A stretch of 64,000 bases of DNA from Ecdyonurus torrentis. Its lineage: Eukaryota > Arthropoda > Insecta > Ephemeroptera > Heptageniidae. Below, one piece after another: positions 14,601 through 29,731 of this stretch. The notes beneath the pieces were generated by a model. That model was given only the letters and a program-made list of their open reading frames with translations. It had not been told where the DNA came from and did not search any database. The position numbers and the translations under genes were made by a program. The DNA lies in NCBI GenBank assembly GCA_949318235.1, contig OX439132.1:42971331-43035330 (forward strand), given 5' to 3'. Positions within the stretch are counted from its first letter, which is position 1. The number at the start of each line of letters is the position of its first letter.

Positions 14601-15689
14601 ACAAGATAAAGTTCTCACTGGTATGATTAGTGATCATCAAATCTTAGTGTTACATAGAACATCTCAGAATTTCTAACCATAAAAAAGAGAGAAAAAAATG
14701 TAGGTTTAAATAAAAAAAAAGTATACCCTGAAATATTCAATATAGCAACAAGATAAAGTTCTCACTGGTATGATAAGTGATCATCAAATCTTAGTGTTAC
14801 ATAGAACATCTCAGAATTTCTAACCATAAAAAAAGAAAGAAAAAAAATATAGGTTTACTTAAAAAGAAATTATACCCTGAAATATTCTATATAGCAACAA
14901 GATAATGCTCTCACTGGTATGATTAGTGATCATCAAATCTTAGTGCTACATAGAACATCTCAGAATTTCTAACCATAAAAAAAGAAAGAAAAAAAATGAA
15001 GGTTTACTTAAAAAAAATTATACCCTGAAATATTCTATATAGCAACAAGATAAAGTTCTCACTGGTATGATTAGTGATCATCAAATCTTAGTGCTAAATA
15101 GAACATCTCAGAATTTCTAACCATAAAAAAGAAAGAAAAAAAAATGAAGGTTTACTTAAAAGAAAATTATACCCTGAAATATTCTATATAGCAACAAGAT
15201 AATGCTCTCACTGGTATGATTAGTGATCATCAAATCTTAGTGTTACATAGAACATCTCAGAATTTCTAACCATAAAAAAAGAAAGAAAAAAAATGTAGGT
15301 TTAAAAAAAAAATTATACCCTGAAATATTCAATGTAGCAACAAGATAAAGTTCTCACTGGTATGATTAGTGATCATCAAATCTTAGTGTTACATAGAACA
15401 TCTCAGAATTTCTAACCATAAAAAAAGAGAGAAAAAAAAATGTAGGTTTAAATAAAAAAATTATATACCCTGAAATATTCAATATAGCAACAAGATTAAG
15501 TTCTCACTGGTATGATTAGTGATCATCAAATCTTAGTGTTATAAGAACATCTCAGAATTTCTAACCATAAAAAAAGAGAGAAAAATTTAGGTTTAAATAA
15601 AAAAAAAGTATACCCTGAAATATTCAATATAGCAACAAGATAAAGTTTAAACTGGTATGATTAGTGATCATCAAATCTTAGTGTTACAT

Positions 15690-18000
15690 AGAACATCTCA
15701 GAATTTCTAACCATAAAAAAAGAAAGAAAAAAAAATGAAGGTTTACTTAAAAAAAATTTATACCCTGAAATATTCTATATAGCAACAAGATAATGCTCTC
15801 ACTGGTATGATTAGTGATCATCAAATCTTAGTGCTAAATACAACATTTTAGAATTTCTAACCATAAAAAAGAAAGAAAAAAAAATTAAGGTTTACTTAAA
15901 AAAAAATATACCCTGAAATATTCTATATAGCAACAAGATAATGCTCTCACTGGTATGATTAGTGATCATCAAATCTTAGTGTTACATAGAACATCTCAGA
16001 ATTTCTAACCATAAAAAAAGAAAGAAAAAAAATGTAGGTTAAAAAAAAAATTATACCCTTAAATATGCAATGTAGCAACAAGATAAAGTTCTCACTGGTA
16101 TGATTAGTGATCATCAAATCTTAGTGTTACATAGAACATCTCAGAATTTCTAACCATAAAAAAAGAGAGAAAAAAAATGTAGGTTTAAATAAAAAAATTA
16201 TATACCCTGAAATATTCAATATAGCAACAAGATTAAGTTCTCACTGGTATGATTAGTGATCATCAAATCTTAGTGTTACATAGAACATCTCAGAATTTCT
16301 AACCATAAAAAAAGAAAGAAAAAAAATGTAGGTTAAAAAAAAAATTATACCCTGAAATATTCAATGTAGCAACAAGATAAAGTTCTCACTGGTATGATTA
16401 GTGATCATCAAATCTTAGTGTTACATAGAACATCTCAGAATTTCTAACCATAAAAAAAGAAAGAAAAAAATGTAGGTTTAAAAAAAAAATTATACCCTGA
16501 AATATCCTATATAGCAACAAGATAAAGTTCACACTGGTATGATTAGTGATCATCAAATCTTAGTGCTTAATAGAACATCTCAGAATTTCTAACCATAAAA
16601 AAAAAAGAAAAAAAATGAAGGTTTACTTAAAAAAAATTTATACCCTGAAATATTCTATATAGCAACAAGATAATGCTCTCACTGGTATGATTAGTGATCA
16701 TCAAATCTTAGTGCTAAATAGAACATCTCAGAATTTCTAACCATAAAAAAGAAAGAAAAAAAAAATGAAGGTTTAGTTAAAAAAAATTATACCCTGAAAT
16801 ATTCTATATAGCAACAAGATAATGCTCTCACTGGTATGATTAGTGATCATCAAATCTTAGTGTTACATAGAACATCTCAGAATTTCTAACCATAAAAAAA
16901 GAAAGAAAAAAAATGTAGGTTAAAAAAAAAATTATACCCTGAAATATTCAATGTAGCAACAAGATAAAGTTCTCACTGGTATGATTAGTGATCATCAAAT
17001 CTTAGTGTTACATAGAACATCTCAGAATTTCTAACCATAAAAAAAGAAAGAAAAAAAATGTAGGTTTAAAAAAAAAATTATACCCTGAAATATTCAATGT
17101 AGCAACAAGATAAAGTTCTCACTGGTATGATTAGTGATCATCAAATCTTAGTGTTACATAGAACATCTCAGAATTTCTAACCATAAAAAAAGAAAGAAAA
17201 AAAATGTAGGTTTAAAAAAAAAATTATACCCTGAAATATTCAATGTAGCAACAAGATAAAGTTCTCACTGGTATAATTAGTGATCATCAAATCTTAGTGT
17301 TACATAGAACATCTCAGAATTTCTAACCATAAAAAAAGAAAGAAAAAAAATGTAGGTTTAAAAAAAAATTATACCCTGAAATATTCAATATAACAACAAG
17401 ATAAAGTTCTCACTGGTATGATTAGTAATCATCAAATCTTAGTGCTAAATAGAACATCTCAGAATTTCTAACCATAAAAAAAAAAAGAAAAAAAATGAAG
17501 GTTTACTTAAAAAAAATTTATACCCTGAAATATTCTATATAGCAACAAGATAATGCTCTCACTGGTATGATTAGTGATCATCAAATCTTAGTGCAACATA
17601 GAACATCTCAGAATTTCTAACCATAAAAAAAGAAAGAAAAAAAATGAAGGTTTACTTAAAAAAAATTATACCCTGAAATATTCTATATAGCAACAAGATA
17701 AAGTTCTCACTAGTATGATTAGTGATCATCAAATCTTAGTGTTACATAGAACATTTCAAAATTTCTAACCATAAAAAAAGAAAGAAAAAAATGTAGGTTT
17801 AAATAAAAAAAAAGTATACACTGAAATATTCAATATAGCAACAAGATAAAGTTCTCACTGGTATGATTAGTGATCATCAAATCTTAGTGTTACATAGAAC
17901 ATCTTAGAATTTCTAACCATAAAAAAAGAAAGAAAAAAAATGTAGGTTTACTTAAAAAAAATTATACCCTGAAATATTCTATATAGCAACAAGATAATGC
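15690..18000 (+). repeat. Block copy of about 3,130-5,590 at 12.56/12.41-kb offset
   Basis: TGCTAAATAC is at 3,271 and 15,832, AATATGCAAT at 3,501 and 16,062, and ATATCCTATA at 3,941 and 16,502, all at a shift of 12,561 bp. Further right the shift is 12,410 bp: GTATAATTAG at 4,861 and 17,271, GTGCAACATA at 5,181 and 17,591, CTAGTATGATT near 5,300 and 17,710. The 151-bp difference is the length of one monomer, so one copy has gained or lost a single unit. Confidence 0.82.
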
Positions 18001-18349
18001 TCTCACTGGTATGATTAGTGATCATCAAATCTTAGTGTTACATAGAACATCTCAGAATTTCTAACCATAAAAAAAGAAAGAAAAAAAATGTAGGTTAAAA
18101 AAAAAATTATACCCTGAAATATTCAATATAGCAACAAGATAAAGTTCTCACTGGTATGATTAGTGATCATCAAATCTTAGTGTTACATAGAACATCTCAG
18201 AATTTCTAACCATAAAAAAAGAGAGAAAAAATATGTAGGTTTAAATAAAAAAATTATATACCCTGAAATATTCAATATAGCAACAAGATTAAGTTCTCAC
18301 TGGTATGATTAGTGATCATCAAATCTTAGTGTTACATAGAACATCTCAG

Positions 18350-19180
18350 AATTTCTAACCATAAAAAAAGAAAGAAAAAAAAATATAGGTTTACTTAAAA
18401 AGAAATTATACCCTGAAATATTCTATATAGCAACAAGATAATGCTCTCACTGGTATGATTAGTGATCATCAAATCTTAGTGCTACATAGAACATCTCATT
18501 ATTTCTAACCATAAAAAAAGAAAGAAAAAAAATGAAGTTTTACTTAAAAAAAATTATACCCTGAAATATTCTATATAGCAACAAGATAAAGTTCTCACTG
18601 GTATGATTAGTGATCATCAAATCTTAGTGCTAAATAGAACATCTCAGAATTTCTAACCATAAAAAAAGAAAGAAAAAAAAATCAAGGTTTACTTAAAAGA
18701 AAATTATACCCTGAAATATTCTATATAGCAACAAGATAATGCTCTCACTGGTATGATTAGTGATCATCAAATCTTAGTGTTACATAGAACATCTCAGAAT
18801 TTCTAACCATAAAAAAAGAAAGAAAAAAAATGTAGGTTTAAAAAAAAAATTATACCCTGAAATATTCAATGTAGCAACAAGATAAAGTTCTCACTGGTAT
18901 GATTAGTGATCATCAAATCTAAGTGTTACATAGAACATCTCAGAATTTCTAACCATAAAAAAAGAGAGAAAAAAAATGTAGGTTTAAATAAAAAAATTAT
19001 ATACCCTGAAATATTTAATATAGCAACAAGATTAAGTTCTCACTGGTATGATTAGTGATCATCAAATCTTAGTGTTATAAGAACATCTCAGAATTTCTAA
19101 CCATAAAAAAAGAGAGAAAAATTTAGGTTTAAATAAAAAAAAAGTATACCCTGAAATATTCAATATAGCAACAAGATAAA
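18350..19180 (+). repeat. Block copy of about 14,815-15,640 at 3,537-bp offset
   Basis: The AGGTTTACTTAAAAAGAAAT variant is at 14,851 and 18,387, and the CTTAAAAGAAAATTATACC variant is near 15,151 and 18,688. The intervening class order is the same, ending with the GTGTTATAAG monomer. Confidence 0.72.
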
Positions 19181-22100
19181 GTTCTCACTGGTATGATTAG
19201 TGATCATCAAATCTTAGTGTTACATAGAACATCTCAGAATTTCTAACCATAAAAAAAGAAAGAAAAAAAATATAGGTTTACTTAAAAAAAAATTATACCC
19301 TGAAATATTCTATATAGCAACAAGATAATGCTCTCACTGGTATGATTAGTGATCATCAAATCTTAGTGCTACATAGAACATCTCAGAATTTCTAACCATT
19401 AAAAAAGAAAGAAAAAAAAATGAAGGTTTACTTAAAAAAAAATTATACCCTGAAATATTCTATATAGCAACAAGATAATGCTCTCACTGGTATAATTAGT
19501 GATCATTAAATCTTAGTGTTACATAGAACATCTCAGAATTTCTAACCATAAAAAAAGAAAGAAAAAATTGTAGGTTTAAAAAAAAAATTATACACTGAAA
19601 TATTCTATATAGCAACAAGATAAAGTTCTCACTGGTATGATTAGTGATCATCAAATCTTAGTGCTAAATAGAACATCTCAGAATTTCTAACCATAAAAAA
19701 AAAGAAAAAAAATGAAGGTTTACTTAAAAAAAATTTATACCCTGAAATATTCTATATAGCAACAAGATAATGCTCTCACTGGTATGATTAGTGATCATCA
19801 AATCTTAGTGCTAAATAGAACATCTCAGAATTTCTAACCATAAAAAAGAATGAAAAAAAAATGAAGGTTTACTTAAAAAAAATTATACCCTGAAATATTC
19901 TATATAGCAACAAGATAATGCTCTCACTGGTATGATTAGTGATCATCAAATCTTAGTGTTACATAGAACATCTCAGAATTTCTAACCATAAAAAAAGAAA
20001 GAAAAAAAATGTAGGGCAAAAAAATTATACCCTGAAATATTCAATGTAGCAACAAGATAAAGTTCTCACTAGTATGATTAGTGATCATCAAATCTTAGTG
20101 TTACATAGAACATCTCAGAATTTCTAACCATAAAAAAAGAGAGAAAAAAAATGTAGGTTTAAATAAAAAAATTATATACCCTGAAATATTCAATATAACA
20201 ACAAGATTAAGTTCTCACTGGTATGATTAGTGATCATCAAATCTTAGTGTTACATAGAACATCTCAGAATTTCTAACTTAAAAAAAGAGAGAAAAAAATG
20301 TAGGTTTAAATAAAAAAAAAAGTATACCCTGAAATATTCAATATAGCAACAAGATAAAGTTCTTACTGGTATGATTAGTGATCATCAAATCTTAGTGTTA
20401 CATAGAACATCTCAGAATTTCTAATTATAAAAAAAGAAAGAAAAAAAATGTAGGTTTAAAAAAAAAATTATACCCTGAAATATTCAATGTAGCAACAAGA
20501 TAAAGTTATCACTGGTATAATTAGTAATCATCAAATCTTAGTGTTACATAGAACATCTCAGAATTTCTAACCATAAAAAAAGAAAGAAAAAAATGTAGGT
20601 TAAAAAAAAAAATTATACCCTGAAATATTCAATGTAGCAACAAGATAAAGTTCTCACTGGTATGATTAGTGATCATCAAATCTTAGTGTTACATAGAACA
20701 TCTCAGAATTTCTAACCATAAAAAAAGAGAGAAAAAAAATGTAGGTTTAAATAAAAAAATTATATACCCTGAAATATTCAATATAGCAACAAGATTAAGT
20801 TCTCACTGGTATGATTAGTGATCATCAAATCTTAGTGTTACATAGAAAATCTCAGAATTTATAACCATAAAAAAAGAGAGAAAAAAAATGTAGGTTTAAA
20901 TAAAAAAATTATATACCCTGAAATATTCAATATAGCAACAAGATTAAGTTCTCACTGGTATGATTAGTGATCATCAAATCTTAGTGTTACATAGAACATC
21001 TCAGAATTTCTAACCATAAAAAAAGAGAGAAAAAAATGTAGGTTTAAATAAAAAAAAAAGTATGCCCTGAAATATTCAATATAGCAACAAGATAACGTTC
21101 TCACTGGTATGATTAGTGATCATCAAATCTTAGTGTTACATAGATCATCTCAGAATTTCTAACCATAAAAAAAGAAAGAAAAAAAATGTAGGTTTACTTA
21201 AAAAAAATTATACCCTGAAATACTCAATATAACAACAAGATAAAGTTCTCACTGGTATGATTAGTGATCTTCAAATCTTAGTGCTAAATAGAACATCTCA
21301 GAATTTCTAACCATAAAAAAAAAAGAAAAAAAATGAAGGTTTACTTAAAAAAAATTTATACCCTGAAATATTCTATATAGCAACAAGATAATGCTCTCAC
21401 TGGTATGATTAGTGATCATCAAATCTTAGTGCTAAATAGAACATCTCAGAATTTCTAACCATAAAAAAGAAAGAAAAAAAAATGAAGGTTTACTTAAAAA
21501 ATATTATACCCTGAAATATTCTATATAGCAACAAGATAATGCTCTCACTGGTATGATTAGTGATCATCAAATCTTAGTGTTACATAGAACATCTCAGAAT
21601 TTCTAACCATAAAAAAAGAAAGAAAAAAATGTAGTTTAAAAAAAAAATTATACCCTGAAATATTCAATGTAGCAACAAGATAAAGTTCTCACTGGTATGA
21701 TTAGTGATCATTAAATCTTAGTGTTACATAGAACATCTCAGAATTACTAACCATAAAAAAAGAGAGAAAAAAAATGTAGGTTTAAATAAAAAAATTATAT
21801 ACTCTGAAATATTCAATATAGCAACAAGATTAAGTTCTCACTGGTATGATTAGTGATCATCAAATCTTAGTGTTACATAGAACATCTCAGAATTTATAAC
21901 CATAAAAAAAGAGAGAAAAAAAATGTAGGTTTAAATAAAAAAATTATATACCCTGAAATATTCAATATAGCAACAAGATTAAGTTCTCACTGGTATGATT
22001 AGTGATCATCAAATCTTAGTGTTACATAGAACATCTCAGAATTTCTAACCATAAAAAAAGAGAGAAAAAAATGTAGGTTTAAATGAAAAAAAAGTATACC

Positions 22101-23389
22101 CTGAAATATTCAATATAGCAACAAGATAACGTTCTCACTGGTATGATTAGTGATCATCAAATCTTAGTGTTACATAGAACATCTCAGAATTTCTAATTAT
22201 AAAAAAAGAAAGAAAAAAATGTAGGTTTAAAAAAAAAATTATACCCTGAAATATTCAATGTAGCAACAAGATAAAGTTATCACTGGTATAATTAGTGATC
22301 ATCAAATCTTAGTGTTACATAGAACATCTCAGAATTTCTAACCATAAAAAAAGAAAGAAAAAAATGTAGCTTAAAAAAAAAAATTATACCCTGAAATATT
22401 CAATGTAGCAACAAGATAAAGTTCTCACTGGTATGATTAGTGATCATCAAATCTTAGTGTTACATAGAACATCTCAGAATTTCTAACCATAAAAAAAGAG
22501 AGAAAAAAAATGTAGGTTTAAATAAAAAAATTATATACCCTGAAATATTCAATATAGCAACAAGATTAAGTTCTCACTGGTATGATTAGTGATCATCAAA
22601 TCTTAGTGTTACATAGAACATCTCAGAATTTATAACCATAAAAAAAGAGAGAAAAAAAATGTAGGTTTCAATAAAAAAATTATATACCCTGAAATATTCA
22701 ATATAGCAACAAGATTAAGTTCTCACTGGTATGATTAGTGATCATCAAATCTTAGTGTTACATAGAACATCTCAGAATTTCTAACCATAAAAAAAGAGAG
22801 AAAAAAATGTAGGTTTAAATAAAAAAAAAAGTATACCCTGAAATATTCAATATAGCAACAAGATAACGTTCTCACTGGTATGATTAGTGATCATCAAATC
22901 TTAGTGTTACATAGATCATCTCAGAATTTCTAACCATAAAAAAAAAAAGAAAAAAAATGAAGGTTTACTTAAAAAAAATTTATACCCTGAAATATTCTAT
23001 ATAGCAACAAGATAATGCTCTCACTGGTATGATTAGTGATCATCAAATCTTAGTGCTAAATAGAACATCTCAGAATTTCTAACCATTAAAAAGAAAGAAA
23101 AAAAAATGAAGGTTTACTTAAAAAATATTATACCCTGAAATATTCTATATAGCAACAAGATAATGCTCTCACTGGTATGATTAGTGATCATCAAATCTTA
23201 GTGTTACATAGAACATCTCAGAATTTCTAACCATAAAAAAAGAGAGAAAAAAATGTAGGTTTAAAAAAAAAAAAAGTATACCCTGAAATATTCAATATAG
23301 CAACAAGATAACGTTCTCACTGGTATGATTAGTGATTATCAAATCTTAGTGTTACATAGATCATCTCAGAATTTCTAACCATAAAAAAA

Positions 23390-24548
23390 GAAAGAAAAAA
23401 AAATGAAGGTTTACTTAAAAGAAAATTATACCCTGAAATATTCTATATAGCAACAAGATAATGCTCTCACTGGTATGATTAGTGATCATCAAATCTTAGT
23501 GTTACATAGAACATCTCAGAATTTCTAACCATAAAAAAAGAAAGAAAAAAAATGTAGGTTTAAAAAAAAAATTATACCCTGAAATATTCAATGTAGCAAC
23601 AAGATAAAGTTCTCACTGGTATGATTAGTGATCATCAAATCTTAGTGTTACATAGAACATCTCAGAATTTCTAACCATAAAAAAAGAGAGAAAAAAAAAT
23701 GTAGGTTTAAATAAAAAAATTATATACCCTGAAATATTCAATATAGCAACAAGATTAAGTTCTCACTGGTATGATTAGTGATCATCAAATCTTAGTGTTA
23801 TAAGAACATCTCAGAATTTCTAACCATAAAAAAAGAGAGAAAAATTTAGGTTTAAATAAAAAAAAAGTATACCCTGAAATATTCAATATAGCAACAAGAT
23901 AAAGTTTAAACTGGTATGATTAGTGATCATCAAATCTTAGTGTTACATAGAACATCTCAGAATTTCTAACCATAAAAAAAGAAAGAAAAAAAAATGAAGG
24001 TTTACTTAAAAAAAATTTATACCCTGAAATATTCTATATAGCAACAAGATAATGCTCTCACTGGTATGATTAGTGATCATCAAATCTTAGTGCTAAATAC
24101 AACATTTTAGAATTTCTAACCATAAAAAAGAAAGAAAAAAAAATTAAGGTTTACTTAAAAAAAAATATACCCTGAAATATTCTATATAGCAACAAGATAA
24201 TGCTCTCACTGGTATGATTAGTGATCATCAAATCTTAGTGTTACATAGAACATCTCAGAATTTCTAACCATAAAAAAAGAAAGAAAAAAAATGTAGGTTA
24301 AAAAAAAAATTATACCCTGAAATATGCAATGTAGCAACAAGATAAAGTTCTCACTGGTATGATTAGTGATCATCAAATCTTAGTGTTACATAGAACATCT
24401 CAGAATTTCTAACCATAAAAAAAGAGAGAAAAAAAATGTAGGTTTAAATAAAAAAATTATATACCCTGAAATATTCAATATAGCAACAAGATTAAGTTCT
24501 CACTGGTATGATTAGTGATCATCAAATCTTAGTGTTACATAGAACATC
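23390..24548 (+). repeat. Block copy of about 15,130-16,290 at 8,259-bp offset
   Basis: The AAAGTTTAAACTGG variant is at 15,641 and 23,900, and TGCTAAATACAAC is at 15,832 and 24,091. Both are shifted by exactly 8,259 bp. Order is lost at 16,290 and 24,548, where one copy has TTTCTAACC with GAAAG and the other TTTATAACC with GAGAG. Confidence 0.8.
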
Positions 24549-26127
24549 TCAGAATTTATAACCATAAAAAAAGAGAGAAAAAAAATGTAGGTTTAAATAA
24601 AAAAATTATATACCCTGAAATATTCAATATAGCAACAAGATTAAGTTCTCACTGGTATGATTAGTGCTCATCAAATCTTAGTGTTACATAGAACATCACA
24701 GAATTTCTAACCATAAAAAAAGAGAGAAAAAAATGTAGGTTTAAAAAAAAAAAAAGTATACCCTGAAATATTCAATATAGCAACAAGATAACGTTCTCAC
24801 TGGTATGATTAGTGATTATCAAATCTTAGTGTTACATAGATCATCTCAGAATTTCTAACCATAAAAAAAGAAAGAAAAAAAATGTAGCTTTAAAAAAAAA
24901 ATTATACCCTGAAATACTCAATATAGCAACAAGATAATGCTCTCACTGGTATGATTAGTGATCATCAAATCTTAGTGCTAAATAGAACATCTTAGAATTT
25001 CTAACCATAAAAAAAGAAAGAAAAAAAATGTAGGTTTACTTAAAAAAAATTATACCCTGAAATATTCTATATAGCAACAAGATAATGCTCTCACTGGTAT
25101 GATTAGTGATCATCAAATCTTAGTGTTACATAGAACATTTCAAAATTTCTAACCATAAAAAAAGAAAGAAAAAAATGTAGGTTTTCTTAAAAAAAAATTA
25201 TACCCTGAAATATTGTATATAGCAACAAGATAATGCTCTCACTGGTATGATTAGTGATCATCAAATCTTAGTGCTAAATAGAACATCTCAGAATTTCTAA
25301 CAATAAAAAAAGAAAGAAAAAAAAATGAAGGTTTACTTAAAAAAAATTTATACCCTGAAATATTCTATATAGCAACAAGATAAAGTTCTCACTGGTATGA
25401 TTAGTGATCATCAAATCTTAGTGCTAAATAGAACATCTCAGAATTTCTAACCATGAAAAAAAAGAAAAAAAATGAAGGTTTACTTAAAAAAAATTTATAC
25501 CCTGAAATATTCTATATAGCAACAAGATAATGCTCTCACTGGTATGATTAGTGATCATCAAATCTTAGTGTTACATAGAACATCTCAGAATTTCTAACCA
25601 TAAAAAAAGAAAGAAAAAAAATGTAGGTTAAAAAAAAAATTATACCCTGAAATATTCAATGTAGCAACAAGATAAAGTTCTCACTGGTATGATTAGTGAT
25701 CATCAAATCTTAGTGTTACATAGAACATCTCAGAATTTCTAACCATAAAAAAAGAGAGAAAAAAAATGTAGGTTTAAATAAAAAAATTATATACCCTGAA
25801 ATATTCAATATAGCAACAAGATTAAGTTCTCACTGGTATGATTAGTGATCATCAAATCTTAGTGTTACATAGAACATCTCAGAATTTATAACCATAAAAA
25901 AAGAGAGAAAAAAAATGTAGGTTTCAATAAAAAAATTATATACCCTGAAATATTCAATATAGCAACAAGATTAAGTTCTCACTGGTATGATTAGTGATCA
26001 TCAAATCTTAGTGTTACATAGAACATCTCAGAATTTCTAACCATAAAAAAAGAGAGAAAAAAATGTAGGTTTAAATAAAAAAAAAAGTATACCCTGAAAT
26101 ATTCAATATAGCAACAAGATAACGTTC

Positions 26128-27960
26128 TCACTGGTATGATTAGTGATCATCAAATCTTAGTGTTACATAGAACATCTCAGAATTTCTAACCATAAAAAAA
26201 GAAAGAAAAAAATGTAGTTTAAAAAAAAAATTATACCCTGAAATATTCAATGTAGCAACAAGATAAAGTTCTCACTGGTATGATTAGTGATCATTAAATC
26301 TTAGTGTTACATAGAACATCTCAGAATTACTAACCATAAAAAAAGAGAGAAAAAAAATGTAGGTTTAAATAAAAAAATTATATACCCTGAAATATTCAAT
26401 ATAGCAACAAGATTAAGTTCTCACTGGTATGATTAGTGATCATCAAATCTTAGTGTTACATAGAACATCTCAGAATTTATAACCATAAAAAAAGAGAGAA
26501 AAAAAATGTAGGTTTAAATAAAAAAATTATATACCCTGAAATATTCAATATAGCAACAAGATTAAGTTCTCACTGGTATGATTAGTGATCATCAAATCTT
26601 AGTGTTACATAGAACATCTCAGAATTTCTAACCATAAAAAAAGAGAGAAAAAAATGTAGGTTTAAATGAAAAAAAAGTATACCCTGAAATATTCAATATA
26701 GCAACAAGATAACGTTCTCACTGGTATGATTAGTGATCATCAAATCTTAGTGTTACATAGAACATCTCAGAATTTCTAATTATAAAAAAAGAAAGAAAAA
26801 AATGTAGGTTTAAAAAAAAAATTATACCCTGAAATATTCAATGTAGCAACAAGATAAAGTTATCACTGGTATAATTAGTGATCATCAAATCTTAGTGTTA
26901 CATAGAACATCTCAGAATTTCTAACCATAAAAAAAGAAAGAAAAAAATGTAGCTTAAAAAAAAAAATTATACCCTGAAATATTCAATGTAGCAACAAGAT
27001 AAAGTTCTCACTGGTATGATTAGTGATCATCAAATCTTAGTGTTACATAGAACATCTCAGAATTTCTAACCATAAAAAAAGAGAGAAAAAAAATGTAGGT
27101 TTAAATAAAAAAATTATATACCCTGAAATATTCAATATAGCAACAAGATTAAGTTCTCACTGGTATGATTAGTGATCATCAAATCTTAGTGTTACATAGA
27201 ACATCTCAGAATTTATAACCATAAAAAAAGAGAGAAAAAAAATGTAGGTTTCAATAAAAAAATTATATACCCTGAAATATTCAATATAGCAACAAGATTA
27301 AGTTCTCACTGGTATGATTAGTGATCATCAAATCTTAGTGTTACATAGAACATCTCAGAATTTCTAACCATAAAAAAAGAGAGAAAAAAATGTAGGTTTA
27401 AATAAAAAAAAAAGTATACCCTGAAATATTCAATATAGCAACAAGATAACGTTCTCACTGGTATGATTAGTGATCATCAAATCTTAGTGTTACATAGATC
27501 ATCTCAGAATTTCTAACCATAAAAAAAGAAAGAAAAAAAATGTAGCTTTAAAAAAAAAAATTATACCCTGAAATACTCAATATAACAACAAGATAAAGTT
27601 CTCACTGGTATGATTAGTGATCTTCAAATCTTAGTGCTAAATAGAACATCTCAGAATTTCTAACCATAAAAAAAAAAAGAAAAAAAATGAAGGTTTACTT
27701 AAAAAAAATTTATACCCTGAAATATTCTATATAGCAACAAGATAATGCTCTCACTGGTATGATTAGTGATCATCAAATCTTAGTGCTAAATAGAACATCT
27801 CAGAATTTCTAACCATTAAAAAGAAAGAAAAAAAAATGAAGGTTTACTTAAAAAATATTATACCCTGAAATATTCTATATAGCAACAAGATAATGCTCTC
27901 ACTGGTATGATTAGTGATCATCAAATCTTAGTGTTACATAGAACATCTCAGAATTTCTAA
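26128..27960 (+). repeat. Block copy of about 21,545-23,235 at 4,583/4,730-bp offset
   Basis: GTAGTTTAAA is at 21,631 and 26,214, the TTCTAATTAT variant at 22,191 and 26,774, and GTAGGTTTCA at 22,661 and 27,244, all at 4,583 bp. After about 22,930 the shift becomes 4,730 bp, as shown by ACCATTAAAAAG near 23,082 and 27,812. The 147-bp change is one extra monomer in the right copy or one lost in the left. Confidence 0.8.
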
Positions 27961-29731
27961 CCATAAAAAAAGAAAGAAAAAAATGTAGGTTTAAAAAAAA
28001 AATTATACCCTGAAATATTCAATGTAGCAACAAGATAAAGTTTTCACTGGTATGATTTGTGATCATCAAATCTTAGTGTTAAATAGATCATCTCAGAATT
28101 TCTAACCATAAAAAAAGAAAGAAAAAAAATGTAGCTTTAAAAAAAAAAATTATATACCCTGAAATATTCAATATAGCAACAAGATTAAGTTCTCACTGGT
28201 ATGATTAGTGATCATCAAATCTTAGTGTTACATAGAACATCTCAGAATTTCTAACCATAAAAAAAGAAAGAAAAAAAATGTAGGTTAAAAAAAAAATTAT
28301 ACCCTGAAATATTCAATGTAGCAACAAGATAAAGTTCTCACTGGTATGATTAGTGATCATCAAATCTTAGTGTTACATAGAACATCACAGAATTTCTAAC
28401 CATAAAAAAAGAGAGAAAAAAATGTAGGTTTAAATAAAAAAATTATATACCCTGAAATATTCAATATAGCAACAAGATTAAGTTCTCACTGGTATGATTA
28501 GTGATCATCAAATCTTAGTGTTACATAGAACATCTCAGAATTTCTAACTTAAAAAAAGAGAGAAAAAAATGTAGGTTTAAATAAAAAAAAAAGTATACCC
28601 TGAAATATTCAATATAGCAACAAGATAAAGTTCTCACTGGTATGATTAGTGATCATCAAATCTTAGTGTTACATAGAACATCTCAGAATTTCTAATTATA
28701 AAAAAAGAAAGAAAAAAAAATGTAGGTTTAAAAAAAAAATTATACCCTGAAATATTCAATGTAGCAACAAGATAAAGTTATCACTGGTATAATTAGTGAT
28801 CATCAAATCTTAGTGTTACATAGAACATCTCAGAATTTCTAACCATAAAAAAAGAAAGAAAAAAATGTAGGTTAAAAAAAAAAATTATACCCTGAAATAT
28901 TCAATGTAGCAACAAGATAAAGTTCTCACTGGTATGATTAGTGATCATCAAATCTTAGTGTTACATAGAACATCTCAGAATTTCTAACCATAAAAAAAGA
29001 GAGAAAAAAAATGTAGGTTTAAATAAAAAAATTATATACCCTGAAATATTCAATATAGCAACAAGATTAAGTTCTCACTGGTATGATTAGTGATCATCAA
29101 ATCTTAGTGTTACATAGAACATCTCAGAATTTATAACCATAAAAAAAGAGAGAAAAAAAATGTAGGTTTAAATAAAAAAATTATATACCCTGAAATATTC
29201 AATATAGCAATAAGATTAAGTTCTCACTGGTATGATTAGTGATCATCAAATCTTAGTGTTACATAGAACATCTCAGAATTTCTAACCATAAAAAAAGAGA
29301 GAAAAAAATGTAGGTTTAAATAAAAAAAAAGTATTCCCTGAAATATTCAATATAGCAACAAGATAACGTTCTCACTGGTATGATTAGTGATCATCAAATC
29401 TTAGTGTTACATAGATCATCTCAGAATTTCTAACCATAAAAAAAGAAAGAAAAAAAATGTAGGTTTACTTAAAAAAAATTATACCCTGAAATACTCAATA
29501 TAACATGAAGATAAAGTTCTCACTGGTATGATTAGTGATCTTCAAATCTTAGTGCTAAATAGAACATCTCAGAATTTCTAACCATAAAAAAAAAAAGAAA
29601 AAAAATGAAGGTTTACTTAAAAAAAATTTATACCCTGAAATACTCAATATAACATCAAGATAAAGTTCTCACTGGTATGATTAGTGATCTTCAAATCTTA
29701 GTGCTAAATAGAACATCACAGAATTTCTAAC